From: Paenibacillus anaericanus
GTDB taxonomy: Bacteria; Bacillota; Bacilli; Paenibacillales; Paenibacillaceae
Assembly (NCBI RefSeq): GCF_003994475.1
Contig: NZ_RZNY01000003.1
Span: 1-64,000 of the forward strand
Direction: 5' to 3'
DNA: 64,000 nucleotides
Shown: positions 52,719 to 62,241 of the stretch, piece after piece
Position numbering within the stretch: the first letter of the stretch is position 1
How the letters are laid out: every line of letters starts with the position of its first letter
The notes under the pieces: generated by a model
Told to the model about the DNA's origin: nothing
What the model saw: the letters and a program-made list of their open reading frames with translations, nothing else
Database searches by the model: none
Translations under genes and position numbers: made by a program

Positions 52719-53858
52719 ATGGAGTTCAGACAAATGAAGGAACATGAACTGAAGCAAGCTGCAGTATTAGCGAACAACGTCTTTAGAAAAGATGGAGAAA
52801 TACAAATGGAAGAGATATTTCCAGCCCTGTTCCAACCCGGTGTAAGTCATTCCTATGGTGCTTTTGATCAATATGGTGATATCGTCTCGTTTATGGGCAT
52901 GGTTCCACTAATCATCAACTCAGGAAGTGTTAACTTGTCTGCATTTTCCATAGGTGCAGTTTGTACTCATCCAGAATACCGTGGTCAAGGGATTGCCTCA
53001 AGACTATTATCCCTATGCCTTCAACATGCAAAAGATGCAGGAGCTTCACTATTATTCATATCAGGTGATAAATCACTGTATTTAAGAGCCGGAAGTGTGT
53101 ACTTCGGTAAATCCACCCAGTTTATACTTGACCCGCCCGCTGCAAGACACCTTGTTTCAGAACAAAACTTATGGAACTTTCGCGATATGAAGCCGGAAGA
53201 TATTTTTGCCATGCATGATCTGATCAAATCTCAAACTGGTACGATTCAATGGGGTCTCTCTGACTTACAGCAATTCATCGGAACATCTCCTATGGCTACT
53301 CTTTATGGACTGACTCAGTATATTAAAGTAGCGGAAATACCCGGTGAAGGAATTAGCGCTTTTGCTGCGATAGGTATTCCACGACCCGACTCCTCCCCGG
53401 AACAGCACCAGGAACAAACTAGTCAAGTTGGAACTGTCATCGAATGGGCCGGATCAAATAAGGCGGTCACAGCGCTCCTGTCCCATTTGCTCTCACACTT
53501 CAATCTATCTTCACTAGAAATCAATCTACCGTGGCAGTATACCCAGCTTTCAGCTTCTCTGGAAGAGGCGGGTACAGGACAGATCCCAAGTACTAATGCA
53601 GGTACTCTCTTAGTTGCTGACGGAAATACCCTCATCACTCAATCCAGGTTAGATTCAGTTCATGGACACGATCTTACAATCTCCATTGATACGGAGGGTA
53701 CATATATCCTCAATTCACCTGATGGTGCTTCTGTCATTGGCGGGAATGCTGAACTTTGCTCCCTGTTATTTGATCCTGATACTGAAATTACACAACCATC
53801 GAATTTCAAGCTGAAGACACTACCTCTGCCTTATATGTATGGGCTATATTTCATTTAA
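52719..53858 (+). CDS. GNAT acetyltransferase with C-terminal SCP2-like domain
   Basis: Eis-like protein of 379 residues. Residues 1-130 are a GNAT domain with the acetyl-CoA loop PEYRGQGIASRLLSL near 87; the middle is a second GNAT-like fold and the last ~110 residues resemble the sterol-carrier SCP2 domain common in this group. Substrate unknown; some relatives acetylate aminoglycosides. GGGGG lies before ATG 52719. Confidence 0.82.
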   Translation: MEFRQMKEHELKQAAVLANNVFRKDGEIQMEEIFPALFQPGVSHSYGAFDQYGDIVSFMGMVPLIINSGSVNLSAFSIGAVCTHPEYRGQGIASRLLSLCLQHAKDAGASLLFISGDKSLYLRAGSVYFGKSTQFILDPPAARHLVSEQNLWNFRDMKPEDIFAMHDLIKSQTGTIQWGLSDLQQFIGTSPMATLYGLTQYIKVAEIPGEGISAFAAIGIPRPDSSPEQHQEQTSQVGTVIEWAGSNKAVTALLSHLLSHFNLSSLEINLPWQYTQLSASLEEAGTGQIPSTNAGTLLVADGNTLITQSRLDSVHGHDLTISIDTEGTYILNSPDGASVIGGNAELCSLLFDPDTEITQPSNFKLKTLPLPYMYGLYFI

Positions 53859-53901
53859 ACAAAGGGTCAAGCCATGTCGAACTTGGCTTGACCCTTTGTT
53901 T
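53857..53901. terminator. bidirectional terminator
   Basis: Perfect 18-bp stem, AAACAAAGGGTCAAGCCA (53857-53874) against 53884-53901, with a nine-base loop, between the convergent GNAT and CapA genes. It overlaps the GNAT stop codon. Confidence 0.92.
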
Positions 53902-53915
53902 GTATAATCCATTCT

Positions 53916-54962
53916 TTACTTTTCAGTAACTCTACCTTGTGCGTCAATATTTGCATTATAAGAGAGCTTGTTCAAGAGCTTATACGTCTTTTTATTATAA
54001 GTTTCACTCATATAATTAGGCTGCCCATGGATGATTTTTACTGGTGTTATTTTACTCGTAATGACAGAATCCTTAATTTCAAAATCAACAATCATCGAAT
54101 CAAGCGTCTTATCTCCGCCACGTGTTGAGCGATTAAACACAAAGTTTCCTAATGAATAATAGATCGGCTTGTGTTTATAATATTCAATCCCCATCAAACA
54201 GTGGCTATGTGCTCCAATAATCATATCCGCTCCACTATCGACCATTTGTTGTGCCATCTTACGGGCATACGGCTCAGGATAATCTTTAAACTCCTCATTC
54301 CAATGGATATATACAATCGTATAATCATTCTCTTCTGCCGATTTCTTGATTTCACTTAGCATGGGTTCAAGAGTATAGGCCGATGCGGCCCCTCCACTAT
54401 TCTTCCCTGCATGCCATGAAGTACCTGATAGAACACGACTCACACCAAGTACAGCAATCCTCTTATCTTGTATCGTCTGTACAAATGGAGTAAATGCCTC
54501 TTTAATATTCTTGCCTGCTCCTGTATATCCGATTTTGTACTTGTTTAGTTGTACAAATGTGTCCATCATTGCCTCTTTACCATAATCAAGAATATGATTG
54601 TTTGCCAAGGATACTCCATCAATTCCTGCATACACTAATCCTGCTAGTGTTGTAGGCTTCGAACGAAAGACGAATGTCTTATCTGCCACAGGTTGGCCTT
54701 TGGTCGAGACTGGTGTTTCCAAATTTGCAAAAACCATATCCGCTTCTTTAAACTTCGGTGCCACTTTTTCAAAAGGATAGTTAGCTCCATATTTAGTTAT
54801 TTGATTTCCTACATATCCGTCAAGCAAAATATCCCCTGCAAATGTAAGCTTAATTCCTTTTTCTTCTTCAGATGTAGACTTGCCTAATGCCATTGAAACA
54901 GGTAGCACGAGTAATAATACCAATACAACAAATATGAATCTGCGTAATATACGAGCTACCAT
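53916..54962 (-). CDS. CapA family metallophosphatase-like protein
   Basis: Exported or membrane-anchored protein of 348 residues. The N-terminal hydrophobic stretch (about 8-26) is a signal or anchor. The PGA_cap metallophosphoesterase fold follows with LTFAGDILLDG near 40, ANLETPVS near 80, SLANNHILDYG near 118, and GAHSHCLMGIE plus YYSLGNFVFN near 255-275. CapA of B. anthracis helps export poly-gamma-glutamate, but single-gene forms like this occur widely without capBC and their role is unknown. GAGGTAGAG precedes ATG. Confidence 0.87.
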   Translation of the reverse strand: MVARILRRFIFVVLVLLLVLPVSMALGKSTSEEEKGIKLTFAGDILLDGYVGNQITKYGANYPFEKVAPKFKEADMVFANLETPVSTKGQPVADKTFVFRSKPTTLAGLVYAGIDGVSLANNHILDYGKEAMMDTFVQLNKYKIGYTGAGKNIKEAFTPFVQTIQDKRIAVLGVSRVLSGTSWHAGKNSGGAASAYTLEPMLSEIKKSAEENDYTIVYIHWNEEFKDYPEPYARKMAQQMVDSGADMIIGAHSHCLMGIEYYKHKPIYYSLGNFVFNRSTRGGDKTLDSMIVDFEIKDSVITSKITPVKIIHGQPNYMSETYNKKTYKLLNKLSYNANIDAQGRVTEK

Positions 54963-55084
54963 TTCACTCTACCTCCCCGTTCACCCGTTCCAAATGCTAC
55001 CATTATATAATATTAATCCATATTAAAGTCAAGAGCTTCTATCCGCTCGTCCATCATATGCTGAAATAAGCCTAAAAAGACTGG

Positions 55085-55160
55085 AAATAGCGGGTGAAAT
55101 TCGGAGACCACGACGACCGCTGTCGCTTTTCCGAAATCGTTACGTCCCATCCGCTACTTC
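55085..55160. repeat. imperfect palindrome related to the intergenic repeats
   Basis: TAGCGGGTG at about 55089 pairs with CATCCGCTA near 55148-55156, and ATTCGGA pairs with TCCGAAAT further in. The central segment CGACCGCTG-TCGCTT resembles CGACCGCTGCGCTT in the right flank of repeat copy A. It lies just past the KdpD-like stop and may also end that transcript. Confidence 0.5.
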
Positions 55161-55178
55161 GAGCACATATTCAAACTT

Positions 55179-57503
55179 TTATTGTTCTTCTCTCATGAAA
55201 TCCGCAACGACCAGAACATCCACATGTCTCGCTGATCGCAATATCTGTTTGGTGACATCACCGCGAAACCACTTGCGTAACCAAGAGCGCTGGGATTGAC
55301 CAATAATAATCTGTGTACTCTGTAATTCTTGCGATCTCTCTAGCAATAAGGAAGCTACACGCCCCGGAATCACATTCGGGATCACCTTAAAGATACCACC
55401 CAATCTTTCCGTCAATTCCTTCAGTTCACATATATGCTTATCTGTCACTTCCCCACTCTGCTTGATTTCCTGTACATACGTTACATACCAGTTAGCCTTC
55501 AGCCGGTAAGCGATACGGAAGCCACGGCGGATGAGCCGTTCTGCATTATGTCCAAGTGTGATACATACATAAATTACTTCTTGACGCCGCCAAGGTCCCC
55601 GCAATGAACCGTTACGCTCCCAAGCCTCCAGTCGCTCATCTACATCATCAGCAATTTCGCGTAGCGCCAGTTCCCTAAGCGCGATTAAATTCCCGATTTT
55701 GAAAAAATGTCCCAACGCCTGATCAACTTTCACCATCGCATAAATTTTGCCCTCCTTCATCCGTTCCTGAAGGGCTTTAGGAGTCACATCTATAAGCTCC
55801 ACTTCATCTGCTCGCTGCAGAATGCTGTCCGGTACGGTTTCCCTTACCCTAACACCGGTAATTTGCTCTACTGCATCATTCAGACTCTCCAAATGTTGTA
55901 CATTCACCGTGGAAATGACCGATATCCCTGCATCTAGTAGCTCCATTACATCCATATATCGTTTCTTATGTTTACTACCCGGCATATTGGTATGCGCGAG
56001 TTCATCTACCAGCACTACTTCAGGATTGCGCCTAATGATCGCCGCTGTGTCCATTTCTTCCAGAACCGTTCCACGGTAATCAATACGTTGGCGTTCAACG
56101 GTTTCAAGTCCGCCTATTTGCTCCAACGTCTCTTTACGGCCGTGGGTTTCCAACAGTCCCACAACCACGTCGATCCCTCTTTTAAGTAGGTCATTCCCCT
56201 CACGTAACATCTTGTAGGTTTTGCCCACACCCGGAGCTGCACCAATATACACCTTAAAAGTACCTCTACGGATATTTTCAATTTCCTTCATTACTTCTTG
56301 GCTGCTCAGCCTATGGTAGGAATCAGACTCACGTTTATTACGATTATGTAAAGCCGGCAGTACTCGTTCTCCCTCCTGCTCCGCTCGATCCGCCACAAAG
56401 AACACATCCACATTACGGATATGTTTTAATAATGAATTGGCGATGGACCCCCGCCAAAACTCCTGCCATTTATTCTGTTTCGAGTGCCCCATCACAATCC
56501 GGGTAATATTATGCTGCAATGCGTATTGCACCAGAAGACGTGGAATCTCCCGCTTATATCGAAAGGGTATTTCCTCCATCAAAGCACCGATTTTATCAGC
56601 CAGTTTCCATAGTGAACGCTTAAATGTAGCGGCATCCTTAGATAGCGGAAGTCCTTGCTTCCAGAAAGAGACTACTGCCAATTCCCCGTTTAATCGCTTG
56701 GCAATCTGCTGTCCACGGCGGATATGTATCGAGCCGTTCCAGTAATATTGTGCTGATACTAGAACCTTTTCTGCGATGCCCGCAGTTCCAAGCAGTCCTT
56801 GTTCCTCGCGGTGCTTCTCTAATGAATAATTTACATCCTCGGCAACCATCCGAAGCGCGAGCTCTCGTAACTTACTAAGATTCCCTTTATTAAAAAGTGG
56901 AATATGATCCCTTTGTCCCAAATGTCCTTCAGATAAACGCTGAAGTATTTTTTCCGGAGTCACATCAATCAGAACCAGTTCATCTGCCAGAGCAAGTACA
57001 TCTGTCGAGATAGAATACTCGACCTCCATTCCCGTCCACTTCCGAGCTAAATCCGCTGCACCTTCCAGCTCATATACGTTCACCGTGGTTATCACGCTAA
57101 TGCCGCAACTCAGCAAGTAGTTGATATCCTCCAACCGTCCAGGCCGCTCCGCCCCCTCCTGGTTTCGGTGAGCCAACCCATCAGTCAACACGACCTCGGG
57201 ATTACGCTTCACAATAGCTTCGACATACAGGTCTTTCTTCTCAATATCATCCTTATACCAATGTATACTTGGAATTCGTTCCAAATCGCCAAGCTGATCC
57301 CTGGTTTCAGGACTCTGATTAGTAGAAACGGCACAAATCACCACATCGATCCCTTGGGATTTCAGCATCTGACCTTCACGCAGCATCTGATATGTTTTAC
57401 CCGCCCCGCTAACTGGCCCGATAAAAATCTTCAGGCGACCGCGATGCAGTTCATACATGGACAGCAATAATTCCTCAGGCGTCTTTCTCCGGTACGTTTC
57501 CAT
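55179..57503 (-). CDS. kinase-less KdpD-like protein with two sensor modules
   Basis: Protein of 774 residues, all soluble. It contains two consecutive copies of the KdpD N-terminal module (P-loop KdpD domain plus Usp-like domain). Copy 1 (about 1-390) has GPVSGAGKT at residues 29-37 but the Walker B-like box reads VVLTDGLAHRN. Copy 2 (from about 415) has GAAPGVGKT and the canonical VVLVDELAHTN. Each module ends in a Usp-like half (GHSKQNKWQEFWRGSIANSL; GQSQRSWLRKWFRGDVTKQI). No membrane segments, GAF, HisKA or ATPase domains follow, and there is no kdpE nearby. It probably regulates the pump or binds a ligand without phosphotransfer. ATG 57503 follows GGGAGTGG. Confidence 0.88.
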   Translation of the reverse strand: METYRRKTPEELLLSMYELHRGRLKIFIGPVSGAGKTYQMLREGQMLKSQGIDVVICAVSTNQSPETRDQLGDLERIPSIHWYKDDIEKKDLYVEAIVKRNPEVVLTDGLAHRNQEGAERPGRLEDINYLLSCGISVITTVNVYELEGAADLARKWTGMEVEYSISTDVLALADELVLIDVTPEKILQRLSEGHLGQRDHIPLFNKGNLSKLRELALRMVAEDVNYSLEKHREEQGLLGTAGIAEKVLVSAQYYWNGSIHIRRGQQIAKRLNGELAVVSFWKQGLPLSKDAATFKRSLWKLADKIGALMEEIPFRYKREIPRLLVQYALQHNITRIVMGHSKQNKWQEFWRGSIANSLLKHIRNVDVFFVADRAEQEGERVLPALHNRNKRESDSYHRLSSQEVMKEIENIRRGTFKVYIGAAPGVGKTYKMLREGNDLLKRGIDVVVGLLETHGRKETLEQIGGLETVERQRIDYRGTVLEEMDTAAIIRRNPEVVLVDELAHTNMPGSKHKKRYMDVMELLDAGISVISTVNVQHLESLNDAVEQITGVRVRETVPDSILQRADEVELIDVTPKALQERMKEGKIYAMVKVDQALGHFFKIGNLIALRELALREIADDVDERLEAWERNGSLRGPWRRQEVIYVCITLGHNAERLIRRGFRIAYRLKANWYVTYVQEIKQSGEVTDKHICELKELTERLGGIFKVIPNVIPGRVASLLLERSQELQSTQIIIGQSQRSWLRKWFRGDVTKQILRSARHVDVLVVADFMREEQ

Positions 57504-57531
57504 TAACACCACTCCCACGCAAGCATTAAAT

Positions 57532-57561
57532 CCCCGCCCGATTCCAAGGAATCAGGCAGGG
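57532..57561 (-). terminator. hairpin between kdpC and the KdpD-like gene
   Basis: A 14-bp stem with two G-U pairs and a two-base loop (CCCTGCCTGATTCC/GGAATCGGGCGGGG on the minus strand), then ATTTAATG. The U-tract is poor, so it may attenuate or stabilise mRNA rather than terminate fully. Confidence 0.6.
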
Positions 57562-57575
57562 ACAACAGATTCATC

Positions 57576-58196
57576 TTACGATTTCGATAACTCCATCAAA
57601 TCCATATTAAGTTTCAGTACATTCACGCGTTTCTCACCGAATACCCCTAGATCACGGCCCTCTATGTGCTGGCTTACCAACTCCTCCAATTGAGAAGCTG
57701 GAATACCGGTCAGTTTGCTGATCCGCGGAATTTGCACGATTGCCGAGTCCGGTGTGATGTGTGGATCAAGTCCTGATCCAGAATTGGTTACCAAAGCTAC
57801 GGGTAATTCGCTCAAGGGAACATCCGGGTTATCCACTTGCCATTGTGTAATGAAATCTTTCGTACGCTGCAACATATCCACGTTAGATGGTCCATAGTTA
57901 TTGGAACCGGAAGCCTCCGCTTTATACTCAATACTAGAGACCCGACTATGGAACAACGCAGGATCACTAAAATTTTGACCTATCAATTCCGATCCCACTA
58001 CAACCCCATCTTCATTCTTCAATAGGCTCCCATTCGCTTGGGAAGGCATGAGAACTTGGGCGATGGCTGTAGATGCCAGAGGATAAATGATTCCGCAGAG
58101 AACAATGAATACCAAACTTAGTCGTACAATAATAAAGAAATAAGAACCTTTCGATGGTGACTGCTGTTCAGGAGCAGCTTCGATGGAGTTCGCCAT
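57576..58196 (-). CDS. kdpC: potassium-transporting ATPase subunit C
   Basis: KdpC, the single-span subunit that stabilises the KdpFABC pump. The 206 residues have one membrane segment near 25-45, then the extracytoplasmic domain with LLKNEDGVVVGSELIGQNF, FHSRVSSI, NSGSGLDPHITPDSAIVQIPRI (read in parts) and the closing LGVFGEKRVNVLKLN. AAGGGTGAG lies before the ATG 58196; the frame is open to 58247. Confidence 0.95.
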   Translation of the reverse strand: MANSIEAAPEQQSPSKGSYFFIIVRLSLVFIVLCGIIYPLASTAIAQVLMPSQANGSLLKNEDGVVVGSELIGQNFSDPALFHSRVSSIEYKAEASGSNNYGPSNVDMLQRTKDFITQWQVDNPDVPLSELPVALVTNSGSGLDPHITPDSAIVQIPRISKLTGIPASQLEELVSQHIEGRDLGVFGEKRVNVLKLNMDLMELSKS

Positions 58197-58233
58197 GATG
58201 CTCTCACCCTTTCTATAATTAGTCAATACGTCG

Positions 58234-60267
58234 TTATATCCACACACTTACAATCATATCAATGATCTTAATACCCACGAAAGGAACAATGATCCCACCC
58301 AGTCCGTAGATCAAAATATTACGGCTGAGTAGCTTAGTGGAACTCATCGGTTTATATGAAACACCTCTCATAGCAAGCGGAATTAATAACGGGATGATGA
58401 TCGCATTAAAGATTAGCGCCGATATGATCGCCGAGCTCGGTGAGCCGAGTCCCATAACATTCAATGCTTCCATCTCTGGAATAGCTAATGTGAACATCGC
58501 TGGTATAATTGCAAAATATTTGGCGATATCGTTCGCTATACTAAACGTTGTCAAAGCGCCTCGTGTCATCAGCAATTGCTTACCTATAGCTACGACTTCA
58601 ATAATCTTTGAAGGATCGGAGTCTAGATCGACCATATTAGCTGCTTCTTTGGCTGCCGACGTGCCGCTGTTCATCGCTAGACCAACATCAGCCTGAGCTA
58701 GAGCAGGTGCATCATTCGTACCGTCACCTGTCATGGCTACCAGTTTACCTTCGTTCTGTTCACGGCGAATGACAGCAATTTTGTCCTCAGGCGTACTTTC
58801 GGCAATAAAATCATCTACTCCAGCTTCGCGAGCAATCGTTGCGGCAGTCAGTGGATTGTCACCCGTACACATGATCGTCTTGATCCCCATAGAGCGAAGT
58901 TCTTCAAAGCGTTCCTTCATGCCAGGCTTAACCGTATCCTTCAGATAGATGAGTCCATAGATCCGGTTATCTACCGCAACAGCAAGCGGGGTTCCCCCTA
59001 GCCGGGCAATGGCATCCGAGTTACTATCCAAATTAGTAGGAATCTGACCCCCTTTGGACAGTACCCATTTCTTCACGGAGTCAACCGCTCCTTTACGAAC
59101 GGAGCGTCCGTCAAGTAGATCAATACCACTCATTCTTGTTTCCGCCTTGAACTCTACGAATTCACCACCATCTCCAAGACTGCTGTCATAACTGCAATCT
59201 AGCTTCTTAGCCAATTCAATGACAGAACGTCCTTCTGGTGTCTCATCCTTCAGTGAGCTTATCGCTGCCCAAGCCGTAAGCTCGGCTTCCGTTTCATTCC
59301 CCACGGGTACAAATTCACTTGCCATCCGGTTACCGAAAGTAATAGTACCGGTCTTATCTAATATCATCGTATTGATATCACCGGCAGCCTCAACCGCCTT
59401 CCCTGACATCGCCAGCACATTAAACTGAGTAACGCGGTCCATGCCTGCAATACCAATCGCTGAGAGTAACCCGCCGATCGTTGTAGGAATCAGGCAGACC
59501 AGCAATGCAATCAAGACTGGGATTTCAAGGTCAATATTTAAATAGCTCGCAATGGGACGCAAAGTAACTACGACGATCAAGAAAATAAGTGTCAAACTAA
59601 TCAGGAGCGTATTCAATGCGATTTCATTCGGTGTCTTCTGACGCTTGGCACCTTCTACAAGTGAGATCATCCGATCTAGAAATGATTCGCCTGGGTCGCT
59701 TGTAATCCGCACTTTGATCTCATCACTCACCACTCGTGTGCCCCCAGTGACGGAGTTGAAATCACCACCCGCCTCTTTAATGACAGGTGCGGATTCTCCT
59801 GTAATAGCCGATTCATCAACGGAAGCTAGCCCTTCAATTACCTCGCCATCACCAGGGATTAGTTCTCCTTGCCTTACGATGACGATATCTCCCTTACGAA
59901 GTTCCGAGGAAGAGACAGTCTTAAGTACCGTTCCCACCAACTTATTAGCGGTAATGTCCTGTTTCGTCTTCTTGAGCGAATCAGCCTGCGCCTTTCCTCG
60001 TCCTTCCGCTAGTGCTTCAGCAAAGTTTGCAAACAACACAGTAAATAGAAGAATGAACAATACGGTAATGTTGAAGCCTACTGAATCTTCAGCGTTGAAA
60101 TACCCTGGTGCCAACACCATGAGTAAAACAACGATCGTTCCGAGCTCAACGACAAACATGACCGGATTTTTCATCAAAGTTACCGGATTAAGCTTTATAA
60201 AACTATCCTTAACAGCGCTTAGGATTATGGGTCCGGTCAGCAGCTTTTTTCTTTGTACAGTACTCAT
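58234..60267 (-). CDS. kdpB: potassium-transporting ATPase ATP-binding subunit
   Basis: P-type ATPase subunit of KdpFABC, 677 residues. The phosphorylated Asp is in [10 protein letters not shown] near 308, the actuator TGES in ITGESAPV near 155, and the hinge in [15 protein letters not shown] near 515. Seven hydrophobic membrane segments are visible. The SGE-type serine of the TGES loop, whose phosphorylation inhibits E. coli KdpB, is retained. GAGGGAG before ATG; 17 bases after kdpA. Confidence 0.97.
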   Translation of the reverse strand: MSTVQRKKLLTGPIILSAVKDSFIKLNPVTLMKNPVMFVVELGTIVVLLMVLAPGYFNAEDSVGFNITVLFILLFTVLFANFAEALAEGRGKAQADSLKKTKQDITANKLVGTVLKTVSSSELRKGDIVIVRQGELIPGDGEVIEGLASVDESAITGESAPVIKEAGGDFNSVTGGTRVVSDEIKVRITSDPGESFLDRMISLVEGAKRQKTPNEIALNTLLISLTLIFLIVVVTLRPIASYLNIDLEIPVLIALLVCLIPTTIGGLLSAIGIAGMDRVTQFNVLAMSGKAVEAAGDINTMILDKTGTITFGNRMASEFVPVGNETEAELTAWAAISSLKDETPEGRSVIELAKKLDCSYDSSLGDGGEFVEFKAETRMSGIDLLDGRSVRKGAVDSVKKWVLSKGGQIPTNLDSNSDAIARLGGTPLAVAVDNRIYGLIYLKDTVKPGMKERFEELRSMGIKTIMCTGDNPLTAATIAREAGVDDFIAESTPEDKIAVIRREQNEGKLVAMTGDGTNDAPALAQADVGLAMNSGTSAAKEAANMVDLDSDPSKIIEVVAIGKQLLMTRGALTTFSIANDIAKYFAIIPAMFTLAIPEMEALNVMGLGSPSSAIISALIFNAIIIPLLIPLAMRGVSYKPMSSTKLLSRNILIYGLGGIIVPFVGIKIIDMIVSVWI

Positions 60268-60283
60268 CTAGATCTCCCTCTTC

Positions 60284-61960
60284 CTATCCTAAGGTCAAAT
60301 ATTCTGCAATCGGACCAAGCACGATGACCGGCAGAAAGGTCAGCGCACCGATAATTAGTACCGTAACAATCAGAATACCCGTGAATAGGTGATTGTCTGT
60401 ACGGAAAGTACCGATTGTCTCTGGAACTGGCTTCTTGCGGAGCAGGGAGCCTGCTACTGCAAGCATGGCTATCATCGATATATATCGTCCTAGCAACATG
60501 ACGATCCCTGTGGTGATATTCCAGAAGGATGTGTTATCCGCAAGTCCTTCAAAACCCGAGCCGTTATTAGCGGCAGAAGAAACATATTCGTATAATACCT
60601 GAGACAACCCATGAAAGCCGGGATTCGTAATAGCACCTTTACCGAGATCAGTCAGAAAGGCCCCGGCCGTAGGTACGAGAATAATAAGCGGATGAGCCAA
60701 AATCGCGATCGCGATCAGTTTCATCTCCCTCGCTTCTATCTTTCGTCCGAGAAATTCTGGTGTCCTACCGACCATCAGACCGCAGAGGAACACGCCCAGG
60801 ATGGCATACATCAGCATATTGATTAGCCCGACACCCTTGCCGCCAAATACATTGTTCAGCATCATCAACGCCAGTGGGGTAATCCCGCCCAGTGGGGTCT
60901 GAGTATCATGCATATTGTTAACACTACCTGTGGTCGCCGCAGTTGTTACAGCAGTAAACAGCGAGGACTGTGGTATACCGAAACGTACCTCTTTACCTTC
61001 CATGCTGCCCTGCGATGAGTCAATTCCCATGGCGTTAATGACGGGGTTCCCTTTGCTTTCGGCATAAAAATTCAGCGAGAGTAGCAGGACGAATAACGTC
61101 ATCATCGCGGTGAAAATCACCCAACCTTGACGCTTGTTCTTAGCGAACAGTCCAAACATATACGGTAGGGATGCCGGTAACAACCACATCGAGAGCATTT
61201 CAATTACATTGGTAAGTGGGCTCGGGTTCTCAAATGGATGCGCTGAGTTGGCACCGAAGAACCCTCCTCCGTTAGTACCTAAATGCTTGATCGATTCTAG
61301 TGATGCAACCGGGCCGATGGCAATTTGCCCAGTTTGCCCCTCAAGTGTAGCGACCTCCAGTGTCGACTTCAGCGTCTGTGGTACCTGTAATCCTACCAAC
61401 ACTAGGGTAACCAGTAACGCTAAAGGAATGAATACACGGATATGTGCTTTGACAAAATCCTCGAAGAAGTTTCCCACCGACTTTTGCCCGGTTATCCCTC
61501 TGACAAAAGCAACAGCAACCGAGAAACCACTAGCCGCCGAGGTGAACATCATCATCGTAATGACCGCCATTTGCGAGAAATAGGAAAGCCCCGTTTCACC
61601 GCTATAATGCTGTAGATTCGTATTCGTCATGAAGCTGATTACTGTATTAAAAGAAAGCGTCTGCTCCATGCCCCCGATTCCATTCGGGTTTAGCGGTAAT
61701 CCCCGCTGCAATCTAAGAAAAATATAACTGAAAGCTACCAATACGATATTGGTCAAAATAAAACTCATCGCATATTTTTTCCAAGACATTCGATCCCGTT
61801 TTTTCAATCCAATCAAGGAATAGATGCCCTTTTCAATACGCGAAAACCATTTATCCGTACGATTCGGCTCATTGGAAAATACATGAAATAAATAAGTGCC
61901 CATCGGCTTAACCAGTAACAGCAAGATTCCGATTACCACTATGATTTGTAAAATGCCCAT
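60284..61960 (-). CDS. kdpA: potassium-transporting ATPase potassium-binding subunit
   Basis: Channel-like subunit of the high-affinity K+ pump, 558 residues with about ten membrane spans. The selectivity-filter loops are recognisable: TNLQHYSGE, TNGGGFFGANSAHPFENP, NMHDTQTPLGG and AANNGSGFEG. AGGAGGG precedes ATG. The first 53 bases overlap the extended kdpF frame. Confidence 0.97.
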   Translation of the reverse strand: MGILQIIVVIGILLLLVKPMGTYLFHVFSNEPNRTDKWFSRIEKGIYSLIGLKKRDRMSWKKYAMSFILTNIVLVAFSYIFLRLQRGLPLNPNGIGGMEQTLSFNTVISFMTNTNLQHYSGETGLSYFSQMAVITMMMFTSAASGFSVAVAFVRGITGQKSVGNFFEDFVKAHIRVFIPLALLVTLVLVGLQVPQTLKSTLEVATLEGQTGQIAIGPVASLESIKHLGTNGGGFFGANSAHPFENPSPLTNVIEMLSMWLLPASLPYMFGLFAKNKRQGWVIFTAMMTLFVLLLSLNFYAESKGNPVINAMGIDSSQGSMEGKEVRFGIPQSSLFTAVTTAATTGSVNNMHDTQTPLGGITPLALMMLNNVFGGKGVGLINMLMYAILGVFLCGLMVGRTPEFLGRKIEAREMKLIAIAILAHPLIILVPTAGAFLTDLGKGAITNPGFHGLSQVLYEYVSSAANNGSGFEGLADNTSFWNITTGIVMLLGRYISMIAMLAVAGSLLRKKPVPETIGTFRTDNHLFTGILIVTVLIIGALTFLPVIVLGPIAEYLTLG

Positions 61961-62114
61961 GAATGACTGACCCTCCTATAATTAGGCTTATATTGCCTAA
62001 AACTTCTACAATATTTAGAGTTACGTTATTATGAAATAAAAATTTTTCCGGATAAATCAAGGCATACACTAAATATAGGAACAATAAAAAGGTAATCGAG
62101 ATAATCAGAATCAC
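61908..62114 (-). CDS. kdpF: KdpF-like small subunit with an extended frame
   Basis: The first 25 residues (LLFLYLVYALIYPEKF at the end) are a typical KdpF single membrane helix that stabilises the pump. KdpF normally stops there at 25-30 residues, but this frame continues for 43 more residues and runs 53 bases into kdpA. Start GTG with GGGGAGG 9 bases upstream. The extension may be real, or a stop may have been lost by a small frameshift. Confidence 0.75.
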   Translation of the reverse strand: MILIISITFLLFLYLVYALIYPEKFLFHNNVTLNIVEVLGNISLIIGGSVIHGHFTNHSGNRNLAVTG

Positions 62115-62221
62115 AATTCATTCCTCCCCGTATCTTCAATTACACGTTCGCACCAAGTCGTAAATCCATAAAACAAACCGTATATAACTGCTAATGCAAC
62201 CACCATATACAGATCCATCAT
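62111..62221 (-). CDS. 36-residue membrane peptide upstream of kdpF
   Basis: ATG 62221 (or the next ATG, 62218) to TGA 62111, whose TGA overlaps the kdpF GTG (GTGA), a coupling typical of real genes. The peptide has one hydrophobic helix (LYMVVALAVIYGLFYGF) followed by TWCERV and a charged tail. Similar short one-helix peptides precede kdpF in some Gram-positive kdp operons to my recollection. GGAG lies about 11 bases before ATG. It may be an extra small pump subunit; function not shown. Confidence 0.65.
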   Translation of the reverse strand: MMDLYMVVALAVIYGLFYGFTTWCERVIEDTGRNEL

Positions 62222-62241
62222 GGTTCATCACACTCCTTTCA

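Noticed and set aside
53916-54962. Capsule export operon around the CapA-like gene
   Set aside because: No capB, capC or capE-like genes adjoin it; it is a single gene bounded by a terminator and the kdp region.
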